A stretch of 64,000 nt of DNA from Selaginella moellendorffii (GCF_000143415.4 NW_003314284.1:1807715-1871714), one strand, 5' to 3'. Positions 23,398-34,810 are shown, numbered from the stretch's first letter. Notes: generated from the letters alone by a model not told the origin. Program-made: numbers and translations.

Positions 23398-24997
23398 AAG
23401 AACTTATGTTCACGCGTGCAAGTTCTACGTTTGAGGCCCGCGCATTAGGTTCAAGTACAATGTTTCACATCGAACAGCAAAGCGATAGAACTTGCAATGT
23501 TGGAAGAGGTAAAGTTCTCTCGATATAATTACAAACGTTTTTATAGGAAAATATTAAAATGAAAAATAAAGTTGATTCAAAATTCTTCTCGTGGAGCTTT
23601 AAGGTTGTTTACTAGGAAGTACTGAGTGGATGTGTTGGGATATTTTTATAATCCTCTTAAGTTCAAAATTTTACACACATTATACATATGTATGTATGTA
23701 TCTATGTATCTATGTATATGTACGTATATCTATATATATATAACTTTTGCTTTTAAGAGCGGATTGCCTACTTGGGGATCCCTAGAATGTTCAAGTATAT
23801 TCTATATTGTTCTTCAATCCATTTTCTTATAAATATAAACCCATCACCTTTCTGAACACACCTGAAATCATCCCTTTAAGAATGTTGGAGTAGGATGTGG
23901 TCATCTATCGTATATGCTCTTGGATCAACCCTTGGTTTGCTTTGAATTTATTAAAAAAGCATGATAAGAATATGAAATTTTAAGAAATTAATTACAATCA
24001 GTTATCATTTATCATAGTCCATCAAAACACAAATGTGTCTAACTTTTGGATACATGTCTCATTATAAGCACAGAGAGTTAAAGGTTTGAAACATAGGATC
24101 AATGTGTATAAGATTCTTGACAGCCACTCTTTCTCTAACCAGATCTTGATATAGCTTTTAAGCAGTGAGCATATCTAAATCATTATGTCCAAACAGAATG
24201 GCATATTTTATATTAGTTCCTTTGTTTTAAAGGCTATTAATGATGTTCTCTCAACCACAAAATTTTCCCAGGCTTGATGAAGTTTGATGTTGCTACATGC
24301 AATAGAAAAACCAGAAAAAAAATATTGTTTCTAGAGTGAGTTGAAATAATCCATGGCTTGTCATCTAAAACCAATTTCTGAGTTGCTATCCAGCATTGCA
24401 TTCCAACTTACCAATCCTTTTCAGGCATTGCATCAAAGCAGATTTGCCAAGCTTCCATCCATAAATGCCATCAAACAGATCCATGACGCCATCAATATTT
24501 GTTTAATTAAGATAGCCATTTTATATACACTAAAATGGCATTTGATTTTGTCTAGGTAGAGTGAAGGCTACCATCAAAACCAATAAAAATTGCATACAAA
24601 GACACTTTATTTTTTCATGACATTGAACCAAAGAGTGATAAAGTATCTTGTATAAAAGGGGTTTATAAAGGAATAAGGTTGCCTTATAATATTTATTTAG
24701 TCAAAATTTTAAATAAATCTTGACTTTTTATTGAGTTAAAGTTTGAGTATTATTACAATATTATTTAATACTTCTCTTCACAATATTTACTAGAAAAATT
24801 ATATTGCTCAGTAGCCATTCTAGTTTGCCAATTAAAAAATTATGAATAATGCATATATCAAATGAAAAATTAAGTTGATGAATTATTAATTGAAAAAAAA
24901 ACCAATCATATTACAAATAGTTTTATGGTGTATGTAATCATTTATAACATATGAGATTACTTATAGTTATTAGGTATGGACTAGCTTTTCCTACTAG
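23398..24997. other. AT-rich intergenic island, decayed sequence
   Basis: About 1.6 kb of AT-rich sequence with frequent stops in all frames. It holds a TATG/TATC microsatellite (about 23683-23745). Short stretches recall coding sequence but no frame holds. It is probably old transposon debris. No gene is supported. Confidence 0.5.
23683..23745. repeat. TATG/TATC microsatellite
   Basis: A run of tetranucleotides of the TATG, TATC and TATA kind with an interrupted middle, in the AT-rich island after SerRS. Confidence 0.8.
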
Positions 24998-26473
24998 TTA
25001 GACTAAACCTTGTTGCTCAACCTCCATTTGTTGTTTGATGTGCCTTACTTTTTTCTTGACGTGGTGTCCATAGATAGCTCCACAAATCAAGAACACTAAA
25101 AGTTCAGCAATGGCAAGCGCCACGGCCAACTTATGCTTGATCGGTACCTCCACCTCCTTCACAAACAAGGTTTCCACATTGTTTGTTGCATCCATGTCTG
25201 TAACATATAAAAGTTGATTTAAACTGTGATCATCCTCGGCTGGCACGGAAGTATCTGATGCAGAGACTTTCAGAAAGAACAGATTCTGCCCAGATGCAAT
25301 CTGGTAGCCATTATAAATCACTTGCTTTGGTCCCCTGGTTGAATCTGGACCTTTGAGAAAGCATTGACCTGAGCCGTCAGCTCTGTAGGCTATCCCAAGG
25401 CAGCCACAATTCTCTTTGCAGAGGCTCTTGCAATCTTCAAGGGATATGACTGAGATGTACGTCTTGTCATTGTAAGTATAGTCAGTTCTTTCCAAACGCA
25501 CCCATCTGTTATCGGATCCATTGCAGCTTTTCAAGGGGACATTATACTCACACCCTTTGGAATGGTCACCAGGATCCACGAAGTGAAACCCTGGAGGACA
25601 AGTGCAGACGAGACCAGGCCTGTATGTGCAAATCCCGAAAGGTCCGCACATCCCAAAGACTTTGCAGTCAGCTGTCAATGCTTGCCAAACTATATCCCAC
25701 GAGGAGTTATCCTGGGTAAGGCTGTAAACTCGTAGAGTTCCATTGCGTTCTAGAGTGAGTCTCCTCGCCACCTTTGAAGTCCCAAAATCCAACACGTAAA
25801 AGTACGAGTTTTGTTCCCGGTTAAAGTACCAGGGCCCTTGACCGTCGGTGAAAGTAAGAATGCCGGTCGAGTTCATCACCAACGTTGATGCGTTGTTGGA
25901 ACTAGTCGGGGGTCTCTGGACATCCCAATATGATTGAGAATTGGACTCCGGAACTGCATAGCTTTTTAACCCTATAGAGTTTTGGTTGAGGTACAAACTA
26001 AAGCTCCCCGAGCGACGGATATCTTTGTTGCCTTGGATGAGTTGGCCTGTGAGCAAGGTATCGGTTGGGACATCGAAACTTTGCCAGCTGCCACTGCTTG
26101 ATATGACCACAAAGTTACCATTGTCCTGTAACTCCGCACTTGCAACACTAGGAACATTTGCAATCGTTATTAGTTGGGCGCCGTCCGAGACAAATAGGCC
26201 CTGGGCAGTGAGTTGGAGGCGAGCATTAGCAGTAAAAGCAACGCTAGGTGCATCTGGTGCAGTCCAAACGATTGTCTTCAAGTTGATGTGGTGGAACCTG
26301 ATCACTAAGGTGAACTTACCAGAGGCTTCATCATCGACAAATCCAAGCTCAAAAGTGTTGTCTGGCGAGACTAGGAATTGATTTACTGCGAGAACATCCC
26401 CGACTTGCAACGATGATTTGCCGTTGGCAAGCACTACCAAAGCAGCAGCCAAGAACAGCAACAGCAGCGGCAT
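24998..26473 (-). CDS. S-domain (G-type lectin) receptor-like protein without kinase
   Basis: Intronless gene of 491 residues. Signal peptide MPLLLLFLAAALVVLANGKS, then a bulb-lectin domain (FELGFVDDEASGKFTLVI, VWTAPDAPSV), an S-locus glycoprotein region (SYWDVQRPPTS, NREQNSYFYVLDFG), an EGF-like cysteine stretch (CKVFGMCGPFGICTY, CTCPPGFHFVDPG), a PAN/apple domain (LEDCKSLCKENCGCLGIAY) and one membrane helix near residues 445-468 (LAVALAIAELLVFLICGAIY). The product stops about 25 residues after the helix, at MEVEQQGLV. Full-length relatives continue into a Ser/Thr kinase. Here no kinase frame follows downstream, where the DNA is an AT-rich island. It may be a natural receptor-like protein or a truncated receptor kinase. 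Ligand unknown; carbohydrate binding at the cell surface is expected from the family. Confidence 0.9.
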   Translation of the reverse strand: MPLLLLFLAAALVVLANGKSSLQVGDVLAVNQFLVSPDNTFELGFVDDEASGKFTLVIRFHHINLKTIVWTAPDAPSVAFTANARLQLTAQGLFVSDGAQLITIANVPSVASAELQDNGNFVVISSSGSWQSFDVPTDTLLTGQLIQGNKDIRRSGSFSLYLNQNSIGLKSYAVPESNSQSYWDVQRPPTSSNNASTLVMNSTGILTFTDGQGPWYFNREQNSYFYVLDFGTSKVARRLTLERNGTLRVYSLTQDNSSWDIVWQALTADCKVFGMCGPFGICTYRPGLVCTCPPGFHFVDPGDHSKGCEYNVPLKSCNGSDNRWVRLERTDYTYNDKTYISVISLEDCKSLCKENCGCLGIAYRADGSGQCFLKGPDSTRGPKQVIYNGYQIASGQNLFFLKVSASDTSVPAEDDHSLNQLLYVTDMDATNNVETLFVKEVEVPIKHKLAVALAIAELLVFLICGAIYGHHVKKKVRHIKQQMEVEQQGLV

Positions 26474-26671
26474 TTCTTATGTATTGCACGAAGTCACAGA
26501 CTCACAGAGCCATATACTGGGGGCTCCTCTAGAATAGCTCTCGTGCCGGGCACCACATTTCTCGGCTTTTGACTTGACAAGCGCGTTATCTTAAGAAACT
26601 CATGCCCGTCAGATCGAACCAGATCTAACGGCCAAAAGCTTGCTCTAGCTGAAATGCCGGCATCTCGTACG

Positions 26672-27661
26672 TCAAAGGGTAGAGCACTTGTTCACAAACT
26701 GGATCATCTCTCCATACGAGTAATCCATTTCTCCCTCGACCTCTGGAAACAGCAAGAAATGGCCGCGATTTGGATACTCGACCAGCTTTGCATCCTTCCC
26801 AGCTTTCCGGAGCTCCTCGTAGTACTCCACCTGGCGGCTGTGGAGCACGTCTCGAGCTCCCACCACCACCAGCGATGGCGGCATTGGATCGATCTTGGCG
26901 ATCTCCTCGGCACTTGGAACTCTGCAGTACTCGTGGTCGCGGTTGGTACCCTCCGGGAGACAGAATCGCCAGAAAGTATCGCAGTCCGCGAGCGTGAGAA
27001 CGTCGGGCTGGACGAGCGACTGGATCTCGGACTTGGATCTCTCCTCGGCCCCAAAGAATGGAACCACTGGGAAGAGTCCTTTGATCTCCAGCGTCGAGAG
27101 GTCGCTGTGGATCGATCGGGCAGCCATGTAGTGGACGATTGTCCCTCCGGCGCTGCCGCCCATGAGGAAGATCCGGGAGAAATCGGCGTTTTGGAGCCAG
27201 GGGTCGCGATCCATTGGCGATTTCTTGGCCTGGGACTGAAGCCACTGGAGAGACACGAAAGAATCATCGAATGCCACCGGGAGGCGGTGCTCCGGGGCGA
27301 GCCTGTAGGCGACGGAGACGACGATCATCCCCATTTTGTGGGAGATTCCACTGCAAAGGCCATGGAAAATGCTCGAAGCAGGGGAGAAGGCGACGAATCC
27401 ACCGCCATGGAAGTAGACGAGAAGCGCGTGCTTGCCAGTGGAGCTAGCATCATGGACCACGGTAGCCCATTTGGGAGCGAAGATTCGAGCCCACATTCCC
27501 GTTCCCTCGTCCAGAATCACGTCCTTGCATCCAATCTCGCCCTTTTCGAAGCTGGGATCAGCAGCGCAATCGGGCCACTGGGGCTTGCTCGTCCGGACGA
27601 CTCTGCCATCGCTGTAGAGCTGGACGCCTCTCACATCGCCCAGCAGCTCGCAATTCACCAT
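26672..27661 (-). CDS. Alpha/beta hydrolase carboxylesterase, CXE/GID1-like family
   Basis: Intronless gene of 329 residues starting MVNCELLGDVRGVQLYSDG (ATG at 27661; an in-frame extension upstream has no ATG). The hormone-sensitive-lipase-type core is complete: oxyanion hole HGGGF, nucleophile elbow GGSAGG (Ser), acid in ARDVLHSR (Asp) and base in RGHFLLF (His). With an intact triad it should be an active esterase rather than a GID1 gibberellin receptor, where the His is replaced. Plant CXE proteins hydrolyse small esters or act on hormone and defence conjugates; the substrate is unknown. The long plus-strand frame across the same bases is a shadow of this GC-rich gene. Confidence 0.93.
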   Translation of the reverse strand: MVNCELLGDVRGVQLYSDGRVVRTSKPQWPDCAADPSFEKGEIGCKDVILDEGTGMWARIFAPKWATVVHDASSTGKHALLVYFHGGGFVAFSPASSIFHGLCSGISHKMGMIVVSVAYRLAPEHRLPVAFDDSFVSLQWLQSQAKKSPMDRDPWLQNADFSRIFLMGGSAGGTIVHYMAARSIHSDLSTLEIKGLFPVVPFFGAEERSKSEIQSLVQPDVLTLADCDTFWRFCLPEGTNRDHEYCRVPSAEEIAKIDPMPPSLVVVGARDVLHSRQVEYYEELRKAGKDAKLVEYPNRGHFLLFPEVEGEMDYSYGEMIQFVNKCSTL

Positions 27662-27719
27662 TGCCGCCCGCGCAGAACTCACAACAAGGACGAAGAATTT
27701 AAAGCCGGCGTTGGGGCCC

Positions 27720-27933
27720 TAATCCGTCCAAGAACCCTAAAGAACGATTTTCGGGGCGGAGCAAGAAGACGAGGCTATAGATTCCTTCATCCAAATGCAC
27801 AACAGGAAACAAATTTTCGTCAATCTCTTAAAAACTTTTTTCATATGTAAGATTATGTACATATATATAAAATATATATCTATACCATGGAAAATCTCTT
27901 GCCAACAGGAGCCGTAATCCGTCCAAGAACCCT
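27720..27933. repeat. 19-bp direct repeats upstream of the carboxylesterase
   Basis: TAATCCGTCCAAGAACCCT occurs at 27720-27738 and again at 27915-27933, flanking 176 bases of AT-rich sequence. This is a duplication or an insertion with flanking repeats. The repeat itself includes AACCCT, part of a telo-box. Confidence 0.7.
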
Positions 27934-30900
27934 CCAACTGGACAATGCAATGGATGTAAGATGATTATTGAGGAATGGATTAAACACTAGGATTTCATAC
28001 AAGACTACCAGGGGAGAAAGAAGTGAGTGAATGAACAACTCAATGTGGAAGAGGCTAGATAGTCACTGGAATGAACAATGATATCTTTTGAGTCACCACA
28101 ACACTTCCATACTATAGGCCTCTCTGAATGTTGGATGATCACATCAATTAGTGTGTCCCTGCATTCCTCCATCAAGGGAAGATGGGTGCAAGGAAGTACA
28201 ATCAAAGGGGAAGATGGCAAGGTCTTATGCTTGGAAGTTTAGTGCAAGGAAGTACAAATGGGGTTGGAGATATGTTGTGTACAATTGTTTCACCTTGAAT
28301 TGGCATATGTACAACATGCACATTTGTTGCTCATGGTTTATCTACTAGCTGCCATGTGAAGAGGATATATGCTAGGAGGATTTGGCATGTGCTAGGATTA
28401 CTTTTTAAAAGTTCATTTTGGGCTTTCACCTTACAAAAAAAAGTAATTTGATTGCATAAATTTGCACCAGAGTATAAGCTGAAGCTCCCATTAGTAGGGC
28501 AATGCTCATTCCTTCTAAGTTCCAATACTGATTGAAGAGCTTAAGATTGATCTCTACCATTAGATCTAAAGATTTTTCATAATTTTTTATTTTGTGAAGG
28601 TAGTTATAATAGAAAATTCTTATATATATGAAGCTATAGAAGAAATATGAAAGTAAAAGGAACATGTGTTACTAGTTGTTATAAATTCTATACAGTTATA
28701 TTCAAAGCAAAAGAAAGGCTGAAGAGTTTTTTGTAATGTACATGCTCCTTTTTAGGCAACTATACATAACATAACTTTATCTAATAATATATATACATAT
28801 ATATAAAACTCATACCCCAACTACTCCAATTAATAAGTTGGTCTCTTCTCATATATGTTTGACTCAACCCTTTTCAAAATCCTAATTGAAATTAAAATAT
28901 ATTAAATTTAAAATTCTAATTCCAATATTTAATACCACAAAGAAATCATAATTTATGCCCACTCAAGAGAAGTTTTTATATCTAGAGTTGAATTAATCAT
29001 TACAAAATAGAAATAAGAATATAAAGAGGTGATTGTATGTTATAGTGATATATAAAAGTGATAAAATAAGGAGCTGAAATTACCCTGAAACTACGTTACA
29101 ATTTTTAATACAAAAATATTTAATTATTTTTTCCATAATTATTTTCATAATAAAACTAATCATAAAAAAAAATTCTTTATAAAAAAACATCTGATTTCAT
29201 AAATAAAAATTTATAATTTTTATTAGCAATTTTTTACCACTGTATGATAAAATAAAAATAAATAAATAATCAAGTAGGGAAAAAATCACTCAAAAACTTA
29301 CAAATTGTGATGGCTAGTGAAATGCTTCATCTTTATGGTAGTTAGATATCATCCTCACAAGCTTAAAAACCTTCAAAGGAGACAACTTTCAGACTTATAG
29401 TAGAGAAATATAATAATATAAATATTAAAAAGTAAGGAGAAGCTATTTAATTTTTTAGGATAGCCTATAGGAAATATGTTTTCTCACATGCAAAAAAATA
29501 AAACTCCATTAGAATATTGCACAACAAGAACATTTTTAGTTGATTCTCCAATTGGATACTCTTACCACTTTGAGTTACTAATAGAATAGATCTTTGAGCA
29601 ATGCTTCAATTTTGAAGAGCACTTTATCTTACTTTTGATCCACCTTTTACTTTGAAAGTGTAAGAAATAAAAGTAAATTTTTTATTTGATATAATATTTA
29701 ATTGGGAAGTAGTTGAAAGAGTCATTTGTGACCAAAGGTTTTTTGTGTGTTACATAGTATATTGGTACAATATAAGGGATAATTTACTTCGATTGTGTCA
29801 CTAAGCTTGATTATTGACCTTGCAAGAATTTTATAATTGTTTCAAATAGATTGTCTGCCAATCCATCTTTGATGGAAATCAACTTAAAGTACTTAGCTAC
29901 AAGCTCACCTACTAAGAGAGCTTCACATAAATGATGAGATGGTGTTATGACCTATTATCTATAGATCTGTAAAGTAAAATGCTATAAAAAAGACTTGCAA
30001 GGAGCTTCTTTCTAAAAACTTGATAATAGACTTTATAACCAACAACAAAAAAGACTTACAAGCCCTCACATTTGTTTAAGTTATATATCCATTATACCAT
30101 GGGATATTAAGAGTCACTATGAATTTGTGAAATGAGTAATTCACTTCAAACTTCTTGATTAAATCTATGTTTCATGCAATCTGATAAGTTATCTTTATTA
30201 AGGTCATCATTCGTTGTTGCTCATAAGAGTTCATAATCTCTAAATACTGAAGTATTCGCTTATATGGTGGTACATTCCTATATTTCTTATTTCCTATTTC
30301 CTATTAACTATAATATAATTTTTAGATTTGGCATGAGTCATGATGGCTCTTTTTTGCAAGGCTCTATAGCCTCTTCTCAAAAATATTCAAGCCTCCTAAA
30401 ACTATCAAGCATTCCCCTCTTTGGCTTATTCTAATACCCTAAAAGAACTATTAGCTATAATAACTGTTTAGTATCCTTTTTTATTAGACCTTCCCATTCT
30501 AGAATTAGAATGAGAACTAAACCCCAAAATGAGAGTTTAACTTTATCTTTAATTATAAGTTTAAGGTTAAAAAAGAATTTTTATTTAAAAATGAAAGTTT
30601 AAATATCTCTTGAAAGGTCATTAAATTTGAGGCATGCTTTAAGGTTATCAGGTGGCTGGTCTAATTTTTACATGCAAACTCCATTCTTGTTGTAATGGGA
30701 TTGGGCTAAGAGCAGATGGATCTAGTTAGTGCCATGGCAACAAGGATGCTAGTGATACAAGGCATGGGCACTAGTGAGTGAGTGGTCTTATGTGCTCTAG
30801 AATAAAAACAAGCAGTAAACTTATACTTCCTGCCACTAACATGGCTCCACTTCTTGCAGGAATCTAGTGGGGGAATACTGGACCATAGCAACCAAGGGCT

Positions 30901-31396
30901 AACAGAGGTTGCTATGATCACTGCTACGTCAGCCATGTAAAAAGTTCTTCTTTTACTTCATTTGATAGTTATATTGATTTTTGCAGTTTACCAGAGATCT
31001 TCCTTGATTTCCTGTAGTTTGTTCTTTCAGGAAAGAAATACCAATGTTTTTTTGAGGTGGTAAGTTTGGCTTGAATCTAGGCTTTAGAATTAAGATGAGG
31101 ATATTTTCACTAGGACACCCTAGATGGTAGCAACGCTAGAAAAAGGTTTAACAAAGTCCCTGCACTTCTGGGAAATTTCTATAACTATTTTATTTAATGT
31201 AAAGTATTAATAGGTTACTAGTTTTATAACTTTGAATTGGTGTTATTATAACAAGTTAATCAGCTGAATTAATGTATTTTTTGCTAGAAGCTGTTCTATG
31301 GCCGCGTTCTATGTGAAAGGAGCATTGGAAATTCATACAGACATACATCTTGGACACATTCTATGCTTTGGTTCACGTATAATGTTTTCGATCTGA
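27934..31396. other. AT-rich island, decayed sequence
   Basis: About 3.5 kb with low GC, many A/T runs, stops in all frames and no long coding frame. A less AT-rich patch near 30690-30930 holds no convincing gene. No terminal repeats found by eye. Probably ancient transposon remains. Confidence 0.5.
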
Positions 31397-32170
31397 TTAA
31401 CAAGCCAGAGCGGCCAAGCGAAGCAATGTTCTTCTGTGATAGAGAACCCTTTGCTGCCTATACTTTTGGAGAAACTCCGGGACCTTAAGCTCGCCACTCA
31501 GTAACTTGCGATGCAAACTCTCAGATTCGTCGTCTGCCGCATTGGCCGCCTCTGGAATGAACGAATACCCCACGTGAGCTAAGAAGTAAAACTAAATAAG
31601 TTCTCTCTCTACCTTGAAGCTTGTTTAGAATTGATGCTGGCGAGCTCCTTGCCAATATCTCTTTCTCTCGCCTTTGAGCGTCTAAAAACTTCTCCTGTGC
31701 CGTGGCCAACTCGGTCGTTCTGATGATCATACACTGCACACTGACAAAGTTTAAAAAAAAAAAAACAGATCTTTCCACGAAAGAAAGAAGCATACCTGAT
31801 TTCTAAGCTCAGCCATCTCGGATTCCTTCCCCAAATTGTGTCCTGTGAAGCAAAGAAAAGAATTTTTTGTCCAACGGAGAAGAACAAAACAATCACTCAC
31901 TTGCAAGGGTCACATTGCGCTTCCTCAAATCGTTCCGGAGCTGCCAAAATTCCCAGATAAGAATCCAGACAAGAAGAAAGGATAGATCGCAAACCATGCT
32001 ATACCGTGTCCAATTGCTTCACCTCCTCGATCGAATGGAGGTAATTCTCGTAGGCATCTTTATCCGACAAGAGCTTCCGGAGCTCCTCGACGCTGCAAAA
32101 GAGACGGATGTAAGACTGGGCAGCGATCGGTCAATCCCCACCACTTGTCGTGGAGCATGGATTCATTCAT
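31397..32170 (-). CDS. VPS37-like ESCRT-I subunit
   Basis: Six short exons on the minus strand starting MNESMLHDK. The Mod(r)/VPS37 domain is complete: VEELRKLLSDKDAYENYLHS, LRNDLRKRNVTLA, HNLGKESEMAELRNQ, TTELATAQEKFLDAQRREKE, SPASILNKLQ, then EAANAADDESESLHRKLLSG and VPEFLQKYRQQRVLYHRR, ending LLRLAALAC. These junctions keep frame (for example LQ with G|AG then AANAAD). VPS37 joins VPS23 and VPS28 in ESCRT-I, which sorts ubiquitinated membrane cargo into multivesicular bodies. The stop-proximal hydrophobic end is normal. Its start lies only 27 bases from the stop of the nucleoredoxin-like gene, with two telo-boxes (AAACCCTAAA, GAACCCTAACCC) at 32180-32206 in and beside the gap. Confidence 0.88.
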
Positions 32171-32197
32171 CGACATAGAAACCCTAAATTAAGAACC

Positions 32198-33647
32198 CTA
32201 ACCCTTGCCCAGCTTGCTATACAAGAAGGAACACACGCCCACCGCCACGGTGATCAGCCCGGCCATGGCGCTCGTGATCACGGTCCGCTTCATCTCCGGA
32301 TCGACCAGCCTGGTGATCCAGTCCGGCAGGCAAGACCTCGACTCGGAATCCCGGTCGCGATATCTCGGTGGGTTTCGGAGGCTTCGCGATCGATCAAGTC
32401 GATCTTGGCGCCGGGGCGGAAGAGGCGCGAATCTCTCGTCAGGGCCGCCAATCTCGTCGGCGCATTCCGGATGGAATCGGTAGGAGCAGTCCTTGCAGAT
32501 GTACATCCAGCCACTGCCCGATCGATTGCAAATCGCGCACTGGTGTGACATCTCTCCAGGCTGGGCGTTGTTGACGATCCAGATGTGGGCGCCATGGCTA
32601 CCGCATTCTCCTCCTCCGAGAACCTTGGGAGCTTTCCCCTCGACCGAATCGCGCAGGAGCGCCGCGATGTGGGAATCCGTGAAGGGGAAGGCCTGCGATC
32701 CAAACTGGGAGATAATCCAGCAGCCCTGGGCGGTGATCGTTCTTCCGGACGAGGCCTCCACGATGACGAGCCGCGGGATCTTGCGGAGGTGGTTCAGGCG
32801 ATCGGTCAGGGCGGTCCTCGAGGCGGCATCGGCGAATGGCAGCGCTGGCCAGGGCATCGATCGGAAGGACGCGGCGAAGGACTCTGGATCGGGATCGCTG
32901 GAGACGAAGATGATCTCCAGGTCGTCCTTGAGCTCCTTGTAGGCGGCAGCGAGCTTGGGGGTGAAGCTCTGCGCTTGGCGGCTGGAGTGAGCGGAGAAGT
33001 AGAAGCCGATGAGCTTCTGGGTGATCTCACTGAATTTCACCTGAGAGATAGCGATCGAGGTAAGCATCGTCTATCGGCAAGAACTTCTCTCGATCTATCG
33101 ATTGCTTACTTCTTGGTGGATCTCGCGCTTGCTCAGCAGATTTGTAGAGCCGGGCAGGAATTTGCGATCCTTGAAAGCTCCAAATCCTTGATCCAGGAAC
33201 TTCTCGCCAGCATCATCGTCACAGAGCCTCCCCTGGCGATCGAAGAGCACAAGCTTTGGGAGGTTAACAGCGCCACACTCTCGGATGATCTCGTTCCTGG
33301 CATCGACGTCCTCGTAAGGAACAGCCAGCCACGGCATTCGCTGGAAGTTCTCCTGGAAGCCATCGAGATTGGTGTCACAGGAGACGAACACCACCTCGAA
33401 TTCTCGCGAGCTGTAAGCGGCGGCGAGCGAGTCCAAGAGTTTCCGGCACTGGTCGCGGAATGGGGAATCGATCGACGATGTCGCGAAGAGGAGGAGCACC
33501 GATCTTCCTCTCAGTCGAGCTACTGGTATCTATGAAAAAAACGAGAGCGGTTGATCGATCGAGGAAGGAACTGGAGCTTCCTACCTTGTCTCCATTGCTC
33601 GCGAGGAGGTAATCACGCTCTGGAGTAGTGAGCAGATCATCCAGCAT
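32198..33647 (-). CDS. Nucleoredoxin-like protein lacking both CxxC sites, membrane-tailed
   Basis: Three exons (33585-33647, about 33110-33530, 32198-about 33041) starting MLDDLLTTPERDYLLASNGD. Two thioredoxin-like domains are visible. In each the site where nucleoredoxins carry WCxPC is changed: LLLFATSSIDSPFRDQC in the first and FYFSAHSSRQAQSFTPKL in the second, so no CxxC remains. Structural motifs survive (EVVFVSCDTNLDGF, MPWLAVPYED; EIIFVSSDPDPESF, MPWPALPF). A C1-like zinc finger follows (HQCAICNRSGSGWMYICKDC, FHPEC), then an Arg/Asp-rich spacer and a C-terminal hydrophobic helix, TVITSAMAGLITVAVGVCSF. Plant nucleoredoxins are soluble, usually with two or three domains and active WCxPC. 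This product likely has no disulfide reductase activity and a tail anchor. Frame is intact, so it seems to be a real gene rather than a relic. Confidence 0.85.
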
Positions 33648-33721
33648 CTCCTCTCTCTTCGTTGTCTAGCAAGCTCTCCACTTTTCTAGGATGGCATATG
33701 CGCTTTCAAAGCAAGGAATCT

Positions 33722-34810
33722 CTCGCATTTCCTCGGTGAAGATGGACGGCTAAGATTATCTCATTTTCGTTAACGTCTCAACATAGCCAGCGGCCGCGTT
33801 TCCGATTCAAGCTTTCAGAAGGTTTACGCTCTTTTCCCGGATTTGCGGAGTCCCCATTTCTGATCGAGGCAAAGTTAGCTTCTTTCGGCACTCGATCAAG
33901 GAGAAGACACTCACCCGATCTCTTTCTCAAGCCAGTGGACTTCTTCTCCTGAAAAATTCGCCTTGGCGGAGAAGGGCGCCCTGGAAAACGAGCAGAATGA
34001 GCTAAAGTTGCTAGATAAGAGCTAAAGTTGGAGCTGGATTTCAAGTTGAAAAGCTCCCGTAGAATCTGCAAGGATTCCCTCCACAAAGTCCAAATGCTCA
34101 CTCGATAAGTAGCTGTATTGATATGTCTTGTAACATTTGCAGAATTGCTGCGAAGTATGTTTGTTCTGAAACTTGCATAGCAAGCGTTTGTGCGTTTATC
34201 AGCTCGCAGGGGAGAGGAAAATTCTCATAGTCACTTCGAAACAGGCTCCCTGCGGCTATCTCAAGGATAAAAATCTGGCTCCAGAAGATCCCCCTCTCTG
34301 GTGAGTACTCCCTCTCCAGCGAATACTTATAGTCTTTGGACTTCGGACTGCTTCTCACGGTTTTGCAATGCAGATATGGTGGCTTTTCAAACTGCTACCG
34401 TAAAGAAGCCGGAAGCCATGGCAAGGATATGCTGGGTATTTTCCGGGTTCACGAGTTTCGAATGGTCGAGCTGTATAACTTGAGACATCGTCGGACATGC
34501 TAGATGATAAAAACTGCTGAAGATTTCTGCGTTTCATGCTTTGCCAGATTTCAAGTTTCATGTGTTGGGAACTATCTTTTGCTCTTTTGCAGTTCAGCTT
34601 ACCTTCCAGGGCTGTCAACGTTGTGTCTACGGAGCTGTGCATATTTTTTGCTTGTGTTTTCTTCCTAACTCTTGCTGATTCTCTTCAGGGAAAGAAGCTG
34701 GTGCACCTTTTAAACTGCACATTGACAGATTATCCATGTGGAAAATTATCAAACTAGTATGTGTGTTTGAGGTTTTGCAGCCTTTTATGTGTGGTACTTC
34801 CATTTGCAAG
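33722..34810 (+). pseudogene. Rearranged seryl-tRNA synthetase pseudogene
   Basis: A partial, stop-ridden copy of the SerRS gene at 21671-23397, including promoter and introns. Matching blocks: GGTGAAGATGGACGGCTAAG (promoter), GCGGAGAAGGGCGCCCTGGA (arm), CAGCTCGCAGGGGAG and AGAAGCCGGAAGCCATGGCA (catalytic part) and the last intron and exon up to CAGCCTTT near 34780. The block at about 33839-33930 matches 21910-21990 in inverted orientation. Because introns are kept, it arose by DNA duplication, not retroposition. Several exons are missing. It starts 75 bases beyond the nucleoredoxin-like start codon. Confidence 0.85.

Noticed and set aside
26654-27850. 398-codon plus-strand frame
   Set aside because: Antisense shadow of the intact carboxylesterase gene, whose catalytic motifs are all on the minus strand.
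32585-33535. 316-codon plus-strand frame
   Set aside because: Antisense to the nucleoredoxin-like gene; no domain seen.
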